NCBI GenBank assembly: GCA_003599415.1
Contig: QZKB01000080.1
Coordinates: 1-61,792, forward strand
Origin: Ignavibacteriales bacterium
Lineage (GTDB): Bacteria > Bacteroidota > Ignavibacteria > Ignavibacteriales > SURF-24
Reading direction: 5' to 3'
DNA length: 61,792 nt
Under the pieces are notes generated by a model that searched no databases, was not told the DNA's origin, and worked only from the letters and a program-made list of their open reading frames with translations. The first letter of the stretch is position 1. The number at the start of each line of letters is the position of its first letter. Shown in pieces: positions 1 to 8,528 of this stretch. A program made the position numbers and the translations under genes.

Positions 1-1
1 A

Positions 2-487
2 CTTTTGTTTGCAGTTTTGTTCATCGGCTGCGGATTAGGGATTTCACCCGAACCGGAAGTGATTGAAACAAACACAGGATTTGGGGGGACAATTACTTTT
101 AAAGGTAACTGGCCGCAGGGAATTACACGCACTCATGTAGTAGCATTTAAAAATCCACTTAATTCTACCGGTGATTTTAATGCATTCAATCTTGGTTTTG
201 TGAGTGATTCTATTCCCAACAATACACGGTCAGTTTATTATAGCTCAACAAAAAATCCTTTAATTGAAATTAAACCGGGTGAGTATTCTTACATAGCTGT
301 CGCACAATCAAGGACTTCGGAAATTTCAATTAGCAGAAAAGACTGGGTAGTTGTTGGAATTTATTATGCTGAGAATGACAGTCTGAATCCCGGTAAATTG
401 ATAATAAAAGAGAATGAGTTTACCGGAAATATAAATTTCATCTGCGATTTTGATAATCCTCCACCACAGCCGCCCGGAGGTGATTAA
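2..487 (+). CDS. Lipoprotein of unknown function (5' end outside window)
   Basis: The reading frame is open to the left edge, so the true start is probably upstream of the window; the first in-frame start-like codon is a TTG at 5. The visible N-terminus is a hydrophobic stretch ending in FIGC, a lipobox, so the mature protein should begin at that cysteine and be anchored in the outer membrane or periplasm. The rest (about 150 residues) is polar and beta-rich, ends in a proline-rich tail and matches no family I recognise. Its stop lies just before the start of the TonB receptor gene, whose ribosome binding site overlaps its last codons, so the two are probably cotranscribed. It could be an accessory surface lipoprotein for that receptor; this is inferred from position only. 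Confidence 0.7.
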   Translation, partial: LLFAVLFIGCGLGISPEPEVIETNTGFGGTITFKGNWPQGITRTHVVAFKNPLNSTGDFNAFNLGFVSDSIPNNTRSVYYSSTKNPLIEIKPGEYSYIAVAQSRTSEISISRKDWVVVGIYYAENDSLNPGKLIIKENEFTGNINFICDFDNPPPQPPGGD

Positions 488-488
488 A

Positions 489-2660
489 ATGAAGATATTT
501 AAAATTATCTGCCTTATTTACCTTTGTACGGTTTCAATTATTTATGCACAGAATTTTTCTTTGAGCGGCAAAGTAACGGATATTAATCTGAATCCCATTT
601 CCGGGGTTAATGTTATTCTTCGGGAAAGATCAACCGGAACTCATACTGATTCTTCCGGCAATTTTAGTTTTTCTCATCTACCGGCGGGAAGTTATAATTT
701 AGAATTCTCAATTGTCGGATATAAAAAGGAAATCAGAAATAATATTGTCATTTCAAATCAATCATTAACTATACAAGTTGAATTGGAAGAAGCGATAATT
801 CAATCAGAGAGTGTAGTTATAACCGCAGGTAAACACGAACAAAAAATATCGGAGCTTCCTGTAAGTACGGTTGTTTTAAGTAACCGGGAGGTTAACAATC
901 GTAACTTTATTTCATTGGATGAAGCAATGCGCCACGTTCCGGGAGTATCAGTTAATTTGGACCAGATAAGCATCCGTGGCTCAAGTGGTTATTCAAGAGG
1001 CGCCGGAACCAGAGTTTTAGTCGCACAGGACGGAATACCATTATACACCGGCGATACGGGTGAAATTATCTGGGAGATTATTCCTGTTACAGAATTTGAA
1101 CGGATTGAAATTATAAAGGGCGCTGCAAGTTCGTTGTATGGTTCAACTGCAATTGGCGGAGTTATAAATATTATTACAAGAGAAATTACTGATAAACCAA
1201 TTACCTACTTTAAATCTTACATCGGCGCTTATGATAAACCTTCTTACAAAGAATGGGATTGGTCCGGTGAATACAGATCTTTTAACGGACTTACTTTAAC
1301 TCATTCGCAAAAAGTTGGAAAACTCGGATTCACATTATCAGGCACAAGAACAGAAGATCTAAGCTACAGGCAATCAGGTTTTGTGAAGCGATACACCGGT
1401 TACTTAAAATCGACTTACAACATTGATAGTTTGAATACTTTTACTCTTTTGGCAAATGGCTTAACCCAGAACAGAGGCAATTTTATTTATTGGAAAAGTA
1501 CAAGAGGCGCTTTACAACCAAGGGATATTGATCAGGGTCAGCGTGTTTACTCCGACAGATATATGCTTGGAGTTATGTACAACAAAATTTTCTCAAATGA
1601 TTTTTCGCTTAATACAAAAGTAAGTTACTACAATACACATTGGCGAGATGAAACAGAAAGCAGTGATGATTCAAGAGCCGGCTTGGGTCGTGCGGAAATT
1701 CAATCTACTTATAACTTCAATAAAAATTTATTCTGGATTAATGGGGTTGAAGCAAGTTACGGAAAAGTTAAATCGAATATTTTCAGCCACCACTCATCTT
1801 CAGGATTTGGTTTTTATTCTCACATTGATTTGAAGTTTGATTTCCCGTTACTATTTTCCGCAGGGGCAAGGTTTGATTACAGCAAATTAGATTCAATTGA
1901 CAGTTTCAGTTCATTCTCACCTAAAATAGGATTGAATTATAAATTATATGAAACAACCATTATAAGAGCATCGGCAGGCAAAGGCTTCAGGGCACCAACA
2001 CTTGCAGAAGCTTATACAAAAACTTCGGCTAGCGGCGTTGTAATAAAACCAAATCCTTCACTTATTCCCGAGTATAATTACTCTTTTGAAATTGGAATAA
2101 ACCAGGTTTGTCTTCACAATTTAATTCTTGATGTTTCGGTTTTTCAAAATGAATTTTATGATTTCATTGAACCGGGCATCGATCTGACTGACGGACAGGT
2201 TTTCTTTGATAATGTTACGAGAGCACGAATCCAGGGACTTGAAACAACCTTGAATTATATTCTATTTAATTCATCGCTTAAACTGAATCTGAATCATACT
2301 TATCTCTGGGCAAGAGATGTGGAAAAGAAAAAGATGCTTAAATACAGACCAAGGCATACATTTTATGCTTCGGCACTATACACTCTTGCATCATTCGAAA
2401 TAGAATCGAATTTCAGGTTCTGGAGCAGAGTTGAAGAAATTGATAATGAGATTATCGATCTTGGTGTTGTAATAGACGGAGATAAACGTGTTCCTGTTTA
2501 TGTATGGGATGCACGGATTGGTTATACTTTTATTATAAACTATCTCCCTTTCAAATTGAATTTAAATGCCAATAACCTTTTGAACTATAATTATGTCGAG
2601 ATGATCGGTAATCTTTCACCAATCAGAAATATTTCGCTAAGTTTAGAAGTAACTTTTTAA
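489..2660 (+). CDS. TonB-dependent outer membrane receptor with N-terminal carboxypeptidase-regulatory-like domain
   Basis: Outer membrane active-transport receptor of 723 residues. In order: signal peptide (about 1-20, ending IYAQ), a CarboxypepD_reg-like beta-sandwich (about 24-105, with GKVTD and GSYNLEFSIVGYKK typical of the family), a plug domain (about 120-225, with IRGSSGYSRGAGTRVLV and IEIIKGAASSLYGSTAIGGVINI), then a beta-barrel ending in a C-terminal Phe. The ATG at 489 is preferred over an upstream in-frame codon at 450 because a strong GGAGGTGAT ribosome binding site lies just before it and the signal peptide starts there. The substrate cannot be read from the sequence; the overall form resembles siderophore or cobalamin receptors. 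The lipoprotein genes on both sides suggest one uptake operon. Confidence 0.93.
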   Translation: MKIFKIICLIYLCTVSIIYAQNFSLSGKVTDINLNPISGVNVILRERSTGTHTDSSGNFSFSHLPAGSYNLEFSIVGYKKEIRNNIVISNQSLTIQVELEEAIIQSESVVITAGKHEQKISELPVSTVVLSNREVNNRNFISLDEAMRHVPGVSVNLDQISIRGSSGYSRGAGTRVLVAQDGIPLYTGDTGEIIWEIIPVTEFERIEIIKGAASSLYGSTAIGGVINIITREITDKPITYFKSYIGAYDKPSYKEWDWSGEYRSFNGLTLTHSQKVGKLGFTLSGTRTEDLSYRQSGFVKRYTGYLKSTYNIDSLNTFTLLANGLTQNRGNFIYWKSTRGALQPRDIDQGQRVYSDRYMLGVMYNKIFSNDFSLNTKVSYYNTHWRDETESSDDSRAGLGRAEIQSTYNFNKNLFWINGVEASYGKVKSNIFSHHSSSGFGFYSHIDLKFDFPLLFSAGARFDYSKLDSIDSFSSFSPKIGLNYKLYETTIIRASAGKGFRAPTLAEAYTKTSASGVVIKPNPSLIPEYNYSFEIGINQVCLHNLILDVSVFQNEFYDFIEPGIDLTDGQVFFDNVTRARIQGLETTLNYILFNSSLKLNLNHTYLWARDVEKKKMLKYRPRHTFYASALYTLASFEIESNFRFWSRVEEIDNEIIDLGVVIDGDKRVPVYVWDARIGYTFIINYLPFKLNLNANNLLNYNYVEMIGNLSPIRNISLSLEVTF

Positions 2661-2667
2661 TGATAAA

Positions 2668-3018
2668 GTGAAGTGCGCTTTCAAATATTTTATTTTTATT
2701 GTGTTTGCTTTGTTCTTTTTGGGTTGTTATAGTGAATCTATAATAGTTAAACTCAAACCAAATCAAAAGGTTACCAGAATAATTTTATCGGACGGCAAAG
2801 TGGTGAATTTATCAGAAGATGAATTGGGATACGGATTGGTTAAAGATGATGCTGTAGTAAGATTTTTGAATGACAGAAGTATTGAAGAGATTCCTATATC
2901 CAAAATCAATACTGCTTATTATCGGGAGGGTTTGTATTCTGATTCTACATCTACTGTTCCGCTAATTGTAGCAGGTTTATTGCTGTCTATTGTATGTATT
3001 GCAATCTATTTCATTTAA
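2668..3018 (+). CDS. Small lipoprotein with C-terminal membrane segment
   Basis: A 116-residue protein that starts at a GTG seven bases after the receptor stop. It has a lipoprotein signal (hydrophobic run followed by FFLGC, Cys at about 20), a soluble middle with a repeated ISDGK/IEEIPISK style, and a hydrophobic C-terminal segment (about 95-115) that could span a membrane. A protein carrying both a lipid anchor and a C-terminal transmembrane helix would sit in the inner membrane or bridge to it. I do not recognise the family. The tight spacing after the TonB receptor suggests cotranscription. Confidence 0.7.
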   Translation: MKCAFKYFIFIVFALFFLGCYSESIIVKLKPNQKVTRIILSDGKVVNLSEDELGYGLVKDDAVVRFLNDRSIEEIPISKINTAYYREGLYSDSTSTVPLIVAGLLLSIVCIAIYFI

Positions 3019-3039
3019 TTAAAGGTATTCAGGTTTTAA

Positions 3040-4401
3040 ATGTTTGTTGATACTCACGCTCACCTCTTCTATCCAAATTTTAATGAAGATTTAGAAGAAG
3101 TAATTAACCGCAGTTTTGAAAACGGTGTAGATTATATTATTGTGCCGGGAACAGACCTTGCAAGTTCAAGCCAGGCTATAGTTTTATCTGAAAAGTATGA
3201 AAATATTTATGCTACTATCGGCGTTCATCCACACGATTCAAAAGATTTAAATGGGAATTATCTCAATGATCTTGAAAGTTTAGCTCAAAATAAAAAGGTT
3301 GTTGCAATTGGAGAGATTGGTCTGGATTACTATTACGATTTTTCACCAAAAGAAAAACAGCTTAAAGTATTTGAAGATCAGATTAATCTTGCGCTTAAAT
3401 TAAACCTGCCCGTGGTTGTTCACAACCGCGAATCCAATGATGATGTAATGAGAATCATAAGATCGTATAAAGACTCAGGATTAAAATGTCAGTTTCATTG
3501 TTTTGCGGGATCTATACAAGACGCTAAAGAATTGATTGAAATGCGTCATTATTTATCTTTTACCGGCAATATTACTTTCAAGAAAGCAGACACATTACGT
3601 GAGATAGTAAAATCAATTCAGGTGGATAATCTTTTACTTGAATCAGATTCTCCGTTTATGACACCTGTTCCCCATCGCGGACTAAGAAACGAACCATCTA
3701 ATGTAAAATTAGTTGCAGAAAAAATTGCCGAGATACAAAACCTCTCGATTGAAGATGTTGCAAACTCCACTTCATTAAATGCATTTAAACTTTTCGGAAT
3801 TGGAAAAATGCCGGAATTAACTTTCACTTACAAAATCCGGAATTCACTTTATATTAATGTTACAAACCGATGTAATGCTGATTGTGTTTTCTGCGATAGA
3901 AAAGGTGACGCTACTGTTAAAGGTTACAACCTAAAGATGACAAAAAGCCAGGAACCTCCTGCTGAGACTTACATAAGAGAAATTGGTGACCCTAAGAATT
4001 ATGATGAGATAGTATTCTGCGGTTTTGGCGAACCGACAATAAGATGGGAGGTATGTAAAGAAATTGCAGCATACGTTAAAGCTAACGGCGGCAAAACAAG
4101 AATTAATACCGATGGACATGGAAACGTAATTAATAAACGCGATATTACTCCTGAGTTTAAAGGTTTGATTGATGAAGTATCCATAAGTCTGAACAGTACA
4201 GATAAAGTTCAATATGCAAATCTTATGAGAGTGGCACCGGAAATGTTTGATGAGATGATTGACTTCGCTAAGAAAGTAAAAGAATTTTCCAGGTTAACTT
4301 TATCGGTAGTTGGACTTGATGAAATCGATACAGAAAAAGCGAAAAAGTTTGCTGAGGAAGTTATTGGTGCCAACTTCAGAGAAAGAACATATTTTTCCTG
4401 A
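3040..4401 (+). CDS. TatD family hydrolase fused to a TatD-associated radical SAM domain
   Basis: A 453-residue two-domain protein. Residues 1-255 are a TatD metal-dependent hydrolase/DNase: the N-terminal DTHAHL metal motif, EIGLDYYYD, VVHNRES, FHCFAG and ESDSPFMTP supply the expected His/Glu/Asp ligands. Residues from about 262 to the end are a radical SAM domain with the iron-sulfur motif Cys278-x3-Cys282-x2-Cys285, then FCGFGEPTIRW (the GGE-like SAM-binding motif) and a strand with EVSISLNS. Known background: a radical SAM family (TIGR04038) is found next to or linked with TatD. Here one continuous frame carries both, with no stop or restart between them. The reaction of the radical SAM half is unknown. 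Confidence 0.92.
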   Translation: MFVDTHAHLFYPNFNEDLEEVINRSFENGVDYIIVPGTDLASSSQAIVLSEKYENIYATIGVHPHDSKDLNGNYLNDLESLAQNKKVVAIGEIGLDYYYDFSPKEKQLKVFEDQINLALKLNLPVVVHNRESNDDVMRIIRSYKDSGLKCQFHCFAGSIQDAKELIEMRHYLSFTGNITFKKADTLREIVKSIQVDNLLLESDSPFMTPVPHRGLRNEPSNVKLVAEKIAEIQNLSIEDVANSTSLNAFKLFGIGKMPELTFTYKIRNSLYINVTNRCNADCVFCDRKGDATVKGYNLKMTKSQEPPAETYIREIGDPKNYDEIVFCGFGEPTIRWEVCKEIAAYVKANGGKTRINTDGHGNVINKRDITPEFKGLIDEVSISLNSTDKVQYANLMRVAPEMFDEMIDFAKKVKEFSRLTLSVVGLDEIDTEKAKKFAEEVIGANFRERTYFS

Positions 4402-4475
4402 AGACACACTTGTTATATGTGATTTCATATCACTTGAACTTTTTATGAACAGAAATAAAATCGGCTTTAATATAT

Positions 4476-5468
4476 ATGAAAAAAATACTTATTACAGTTA
4501 TACTTTCGCTTCTCCTTTTATCCTGCGGTAAAGAAACACCTAAAGAAGAGGTTGAACAAAAATTTTCTTTAAAACCTATGACAACATTTCCTGCATTTAA
4601 CTCTGATAATGCTTTCAATTACATTGAGAAGCAACTTTCATTCGGACCGAGAAATCCAAACTCACCGGCGCATCAATTAGCGTTAGCATATTTTGAGACC
4701 GAATTTAAAAAATTTGCCGATAAGGTTACTCTTCAAAATTTTTCCTATCCCGGTTATAACGATGAGACACTTAATCTGACAAATATTATTGCAAGCTTTA
4801 ATCCTGATGCAAAGAATAGAATATTTTTATGTGCACATTGGGATAGCAGGCCTCGTGCGGATCACGATAAAAATCCCGCACTTGTAAATAAACCAATTCC
4901 AGGTGCAAACGACGGGGCAAGCGGTGTAGCAATATTGCTTGAACTCGCGAGAATATTAAAAGAAAAAAAGGTACAGATTGGAATTGACTTAATTTTATTT
5001 GATGGTGAAGATTATGGAACCGAATCTGATCTGCAGAATTATTTACTTGGTTCAAAATATTTCGCCGCTAATCTGCCTAAAGATTATAAACCAGCTTTCG
5101 GGATTCTGTTGGACCTTGTGGGGGATAAGGAAGCAAAATTCTACAAAGAAACAAACTCAATGATGTATGCGCCTGATGTTGTAGATATTATTTGGACCAC
5201 AGCCAGTGAACTTAATGCAACATCATTTAGTAACCTTGAAGGTGAAGGTATTTACGATGATCATATTCCTTTAAACCAGGCAGGATTAAGAACTGTAAAC
5301 ATTATTGATGCTGAACTTGTTGGTGCTAATTCTCCGGATGAAAGAAGAAATTACTGGCATACACATAATGATACCATCGATAATATTGGTAAAGAAACGT
5401 TAAAACAAGTTGGCGAGGTATTAGTAAGAATCATCTATTCAATTGAATTTACCGGGCCAAAGTCTTAA
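4476..5468 (+). CDS. M28 family zinc peptidase / glutaminyl-peptide cyclotransferase-like lipoprotein
   Basis: A 330-residue exported lipoprotein (signal peptide with lipobox LLSC, Cys at about 17). The catalytic domain has the M28 zinc ligands in order: AHWDSRPRADHD near residue 120, GANDGASG (bridging Asp), DGEDYG (Glu), DHIPLNQAG, and a C-terminal WHTHNDTIDNI (His). This layout fits both M28 aminopeptidases and the related bacterial glutaminyl cyclases, which make N-terminal pyroglutamate; the TWDSRPR-like region and short length favour the cyclase-like branch, but substrate cannot be settled by eye. The gene starts 74 bases after the TatD fusion and is followed seven bases later by prmA, so an operon is likely. 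Confidence 0.88.
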   Translation: MKKILITVILSLLLLSCGKETPKEEVEQKFSLKPMTTFPAFNSDNAFNYIEKQLSFGPRNPNSPAHQLALAYFETEFKKFADKVTLQNFSYPGYNDETLNLTNIIASFNPDAKNRIFLCAHWDSRPRADHDKNPALVNKPIPGANDGASGVAILLELARILKEKKVQIGIDLILFDGEDYGTESDLQNYLLGSKYFAANLPKDYKPAFGILLDLVGDKEAKFYKETNSMMYAPDVVDIIWTTASELNATSFSNLEGEGIYDDHIPLNQAGLRTVNIIDAELVGANSPDERRNYWHTHNDTIDNIGKETLKQVGEVLVRIIYSIEFTGPKS

Positions 5469-5486
5469 TTAAATATGAGAGCTGCT

Positions 5487-6347
5487 ATGAAAAAGTTTAC
5501 ACAATTTAAAATTGCATTCGAACCTTATATTCCCGAATTAGTTAGCGGTGCACTATGGGAATTAGACATTGATGGTATTACGGAAGAAGAAAAAGAGCTT
5601 AGCGTTTTTGTTAATGAAAACAAAAAGATAAATCTTAATTCCGTTCAGTCCGTTTTAGAAAACCTGCAGAAAGAAAATGTAATAGAAAGATTCTCCATTC
5701 ATGAGTTCGAATTTGAAGATAAGAACTGGAATGAAGAATGGGAAAAATCAATTAACGTTATTGAAGTTAGTGAACGGATTGTTATTAAACCTTCATTCAG
5801 AGATTATCACCCCAAACCGGAGCAGCTTGTAATTACAATTGACCCCAAGATGTCATTTGGTACAGGTGAACATCAAACTACAAAACTTGTTCTTAGAATG
5901 CTTGAAGAGGAACTTAACCCCGGTGTTAAAGTTCTTGATATTGGAACCGGAACCGGTATTCTTGCAATTGGTGCAGTAATGCTTGGTGCTTCAGGTGCAG
6001 TAGGAATTGATAACGACGAATGGTGCTTTATTAATGCCAAAGAGAATATTGAGCTGAATAATGTCTCTGATAAAATTGATATTAAACTTGCCGAGATTAC
6101 ATCAATTCACCCTGAAAAATTTGATCTTGTCTGCGCTAACATCAACAAAAATATCCTGATTGATATTGCCGGAGAGGTTTACAAGTATGTCAATGATTCC
6201 GGTAAACTGATACTTTCGGGTCTTTTAGTTCAGGATGAGAAAGATATAAATGACCATTATTCATCGTTAGGTTTTACGCCCGTAAAGACGAAAGTACTTG
6301 ATGAATGGGTTTCAATCCTATTTCAGAAAAACACAATTACAGGCTAA
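5487..6347 (+). CDS. prmA: Ribosomal protein L11 methyltransferase
   Basis: SAM-dependent enzyme that trimethylates ribosomal protein L11 in the cytoplasm. The C-terminal Rossmann domain has motif I VLDIGTGTGILAIGA (near residue 150), the family hallmark MSFGTGEHQTTKL just before it, and ANINKNIL as the motif IV region. The N-terminal part is the short L11-recognition domain seen in Bacteroidota-type PrmA. Two ATGs are possible, 5475 and 5487; I chose 5487 (286 residues) because a GAGAG stretch sits at ribosome-binding distance before it, while nothing similar precedes 5475. The stop overlaps the stop of the convergent MarR gene. Confidence 0.93.
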   Translation: MKKFTQFKIAFEPYIPELVSGALWELDIDGITEEEKELSVFVNENKKINLNSVQSVLENLQKENVIERFSIHEFEFEDKNWNEEWEKSINVIEVSERIVIKPSFRDYHPKPEQLVITIDPKMSFGTGEHQTTKLVLRMLEEELNPGVKVLDIGTGTGILAIGAVMLGASGAVGIDNDEWCFINAKENIELNNVSDKIDIKLAEITSIHPEKFDLVCANINKNILIDIAGEVYKYVNDSGKLILSGLLVQDEKDINDHYSSLGFTPVKTKVLDEWVSILFQKNTITG

Positions 6348-6766
6348 TCGAATTTAGCAAGCAGATTCTGTAGTTCTGCCTGTTCCACTGTATTTAACAT
6401 TGAAGCAGTTTCATATATATTCTTCGAGTTTTGCGGATACAATGCTTCAATTTTATTTTTACCTTCGTCTGTAAGTTCTGCCAGAATCATTCTTCGGTCA
6501 ACATTAGAAGGCACTCTTCTAACAAAACCTTCCTTTTCCAGGTTATCAATAACACAGGTTATATTTGCACCGCTAACAAAAAGTCTTTCACCTATTTTCT
6601 TAAGAGTCATGGGACCTTCATTTAAAAGAACCTCTAACACTCCGTACTGCGGAACAGTCAAATCAGCTTCAAATATAGTTTTTACCTGAGCCTTCCTAAA
6701 TTTTTCATACACCTTGTTAATCTGACCCCATAATTCGATTGCTGTTTTAATTTTCTCATCTGTCAT
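6344..6766 (-). CDS. MarR family transcriptional regulator
   Basis: A 140-residue DNA-binding protein with the MarR winged helix-turn-helix: TVPQYGVLEVLLNEGPMTLKKIGERL (first helices), FVSGANITCVIDNLEKEGFVRRVPSNVDRRMILAELTDEG (recognition helix plus wing with the DRR motif). MarR dimers usually repress their own promoter and nearby genes and are released by phenolic or oxidative ligands. It converges with prmA (overlapping stops) and reads away from the menaquinone operon, with a shared 370-bp intergenic region that could hold operators for both. Whether it regulates menaquinone synthesis is inference. Confidence 0.9.
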   Translation of the reverse strand: MTDEKIKTAIELWGQINKVYEKFRKAQVKTIFEADLTVPQYGVLEVLLNEGPMTLKKIGERLFVSGANITCVIDNLEKEGFVRRVPSNVDRRMILAELTDEGKNKIEALYPQNSKNIYETASMLNTVEQAELQNLLAKFD

Positions 6767-7136
6767 AGATTCAATCCATTCATTTTTAATATAAAGTAAT
6801 TAACTTGTTTATAAGTTTCAAATAAAAAATTTTTCACTTACTTATAGTACCCGAGGTATTGCGATTAAACCTGTTTAAAAATAACATGCGTTCTCAAATA
6901 ATAATAAACTTTTTTTCATGATTATTAATTGCATGTATCTATTAATTGAATTTCCATTATAAGGATTAGAATTTTTTTTGTACTCTTGATTTGTAATAAT
7001 ATTTTGTAGTAATTTAAATGTTCTTAATTAAATGATTTCATTTGTACTTTTAAACAGGACACATTAATAATTCTTTTGTTTACTGAATCAATATTCTGAA
7101 ATACAAAAACTATTTAATAACTAATTTGATTTACTC
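6767..7136. promoter_or_regulatory. Divergent intergenic region between marR-like gene and menF
   Basis: This 370-bp, very AT-rich stretch lies between the start of the MarR gene (-) and menF (+), so it must hold the promoters for both. I see no gene. The one clear symmetric element is AACTT-N6-AAGTT at 6802-6817, 36 bp ahead of the MarR start, a plausible autoregulatory MarR operator. No convincing -35/-10 pair for menF could be picked by eye. Confidence 0.4.
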
Positions 7137-8528
7137 TTGAACACTGAATTTATAAATTTTCTTCAGGCTGCGCATCAGAAATCTTCCAAATCCGGTAACA
7201 CAATAATTAATTATACCTTTAAGCTTGAAGAGACAAATCTGTTTGATAATTTATATCCTATTGCAAAGGGATTTGAAAAATATTTTTACTGGGATAAACC
7301 ATCATGCGGATTTTCTTTTATTGCACTGGGTGAGCTTCTGTCAATAAAAGAAAGCGGCAAAGCAAGGTTCATTTATACTGGTAAAAAAGTAAATGGAATT
7401 CTTTCAAATTTCTTTTCAAACGATAATAAGATAAACGAAAAAATTCCATTGTTTGTTGGCGGTTTAAAATTCCTACCGGAAAATGAAAAGTCAATCTGGG
7501 AAGATTTCAGTGACAGTCATTGGTTTGTTCCGAAAATTATTTTATCAAAGATTGACAATAAAGAACATGTAACGTTTAATTTTATTTTTCCACCTGATGC
7601 ATCCAATAAAAAAATTACAGAGGAATTCGAGAAAAGATTAACTCTTATTAAACAAAGCAGACATGAAAATTTTAGTTCAACTCCCAAAGTAATACATCTG
7701 AATGGAAATTCACCTAAAGATAAAAAGAGATGGCAGGAAAGCGTAAGGAAGACACTTGAAAAGATTGAGTCTGATATTATTACGAAAGTTGTACTTTCGC
7801 GGATGGTTGAAATCGAGATAGAAAAAGAACCTAATATATTCAACTTCATTTCTTCATTCAGAGAAGATTATCCTGATTGTTATATCTTTTCTTTTCACTC
7901 CGGTAAAAGTACTTTCTTCGGCGCATCGCCGGAAAAATTTGTTGAGCTTGGGCCCGAGTTTATTTCTACCGATGCATTGGCAGGTTCTGCCCCACGAGGC
8001 AAAGATGATAATGAAGATGAACGGCTTGCCAAAGATTTACTTGAAAGTATAAAGGATTTAAAAGAACACAAAACAGTATTAGATTTTATTGATCTGCAAT
8101 TTAAATCAAACGATTGCGAGATTTCTTTCGACAGTGAGCCAAAGATTAAAAAACTGAAAAATATTCAGCACCTCTGGACTCCTGTTCAGATAAAAGTAAC
8201 TGGGGAGAATAGTATTTTCCATATACTTGAAAAACTTCATCCGACTCCGGCTGTATGCGGTTTACCACAAAACTCTGCAATCCAGCTTATCAAAGAAACC
8301 GAGGATTATCCAAGAGGTTTATATTCAGGAATAGTTGGCTGGTTTAACAGGGATAAGTTTGGTGAGTTTACTGTTTCCATAAGATCTGCATTAAATATCG
8401 GGAAAAAAATTTACGCCTTTGCCGGCGGCGGAATACTTGATGGATCTGATCCTGCCCAGGAAGTTAAAGAGACTGATTTAAAATTCAAGCCTATCTTATC
8501 TTTGTTTGATAATGATAAAAAAAGTTAA
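7137..8528 (+). CDS. menF: Isochorismate synthase (menaquinone pathway)
   Basis: A 463-residue chorismate-binding enzyme that isomerises chorismate to isochorismate, the entry step to menaquinone. The C-terminal half has the family signatures: FFGASPEKFVEL, STDALAGSAPRG, LLESIKDLKEHKTVLDFI, HPTPAVCGLP, and YPRGLYSGIVGWFN, followed by the metal-binding EVKETDLKF end. The N-terminal region is variable, as usual. There is no ATG near the expected N-terminus; a TTG at 7137 follows closely on an in-frame stop (TAA at 7122), so TTG is the likely start. It is the first gene of a tight men operon and overlaps menD. A salicylate or pyochelin-type isochorismate synthase is possible by family alone, but the context makes menaquinone clear. 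Confidence 0.92.
   Translation: MNTEFINFLQAAHQKSSKSGNTIINYTFKLEETNLFDNLYPIAKGFEKYFYWDKPSCGFSFIALGELLSIKESGKARFIYTGKKVNGILSNFFSNDNKINEKIPLFVGGLKFLPENEKSIWEDFSDSHWFVPKIILSKIDNKEHVTFNFIFPPDASNKKITEEFEKRLTLIKQSRHENFSSTPKVIHLNGNSPKDKKRWQESVRKTLEKIESDIITKVVLSRMVEIEIEKEPNIFNFISSFREDYPDCYIFSFHSGKSTFFGASPEKFVELGPEFISTDALAGSAPRGKDDNEDERLAKDLLESIKDLKEHKTVLDFIDLQFKSNDCEISFDSEPKIKKLKNIQHLWTPVQIKVTGENSIFHILEKLHPTPAVCGLPQNSAIQLIKETEDYPRGLYSGIVGWFNRDKFGEFTVSIRSALNIGKKIYAFAGGGILDGSDPAQEVKETDLKFKPILSLFDNDKKS

Noticed and set aside
4310..4531. 73-codon + frame across the TatD fusion end and the M28 start
   Set aside because: It overlaps two well-supported genes in another frame and has no signal of its own.
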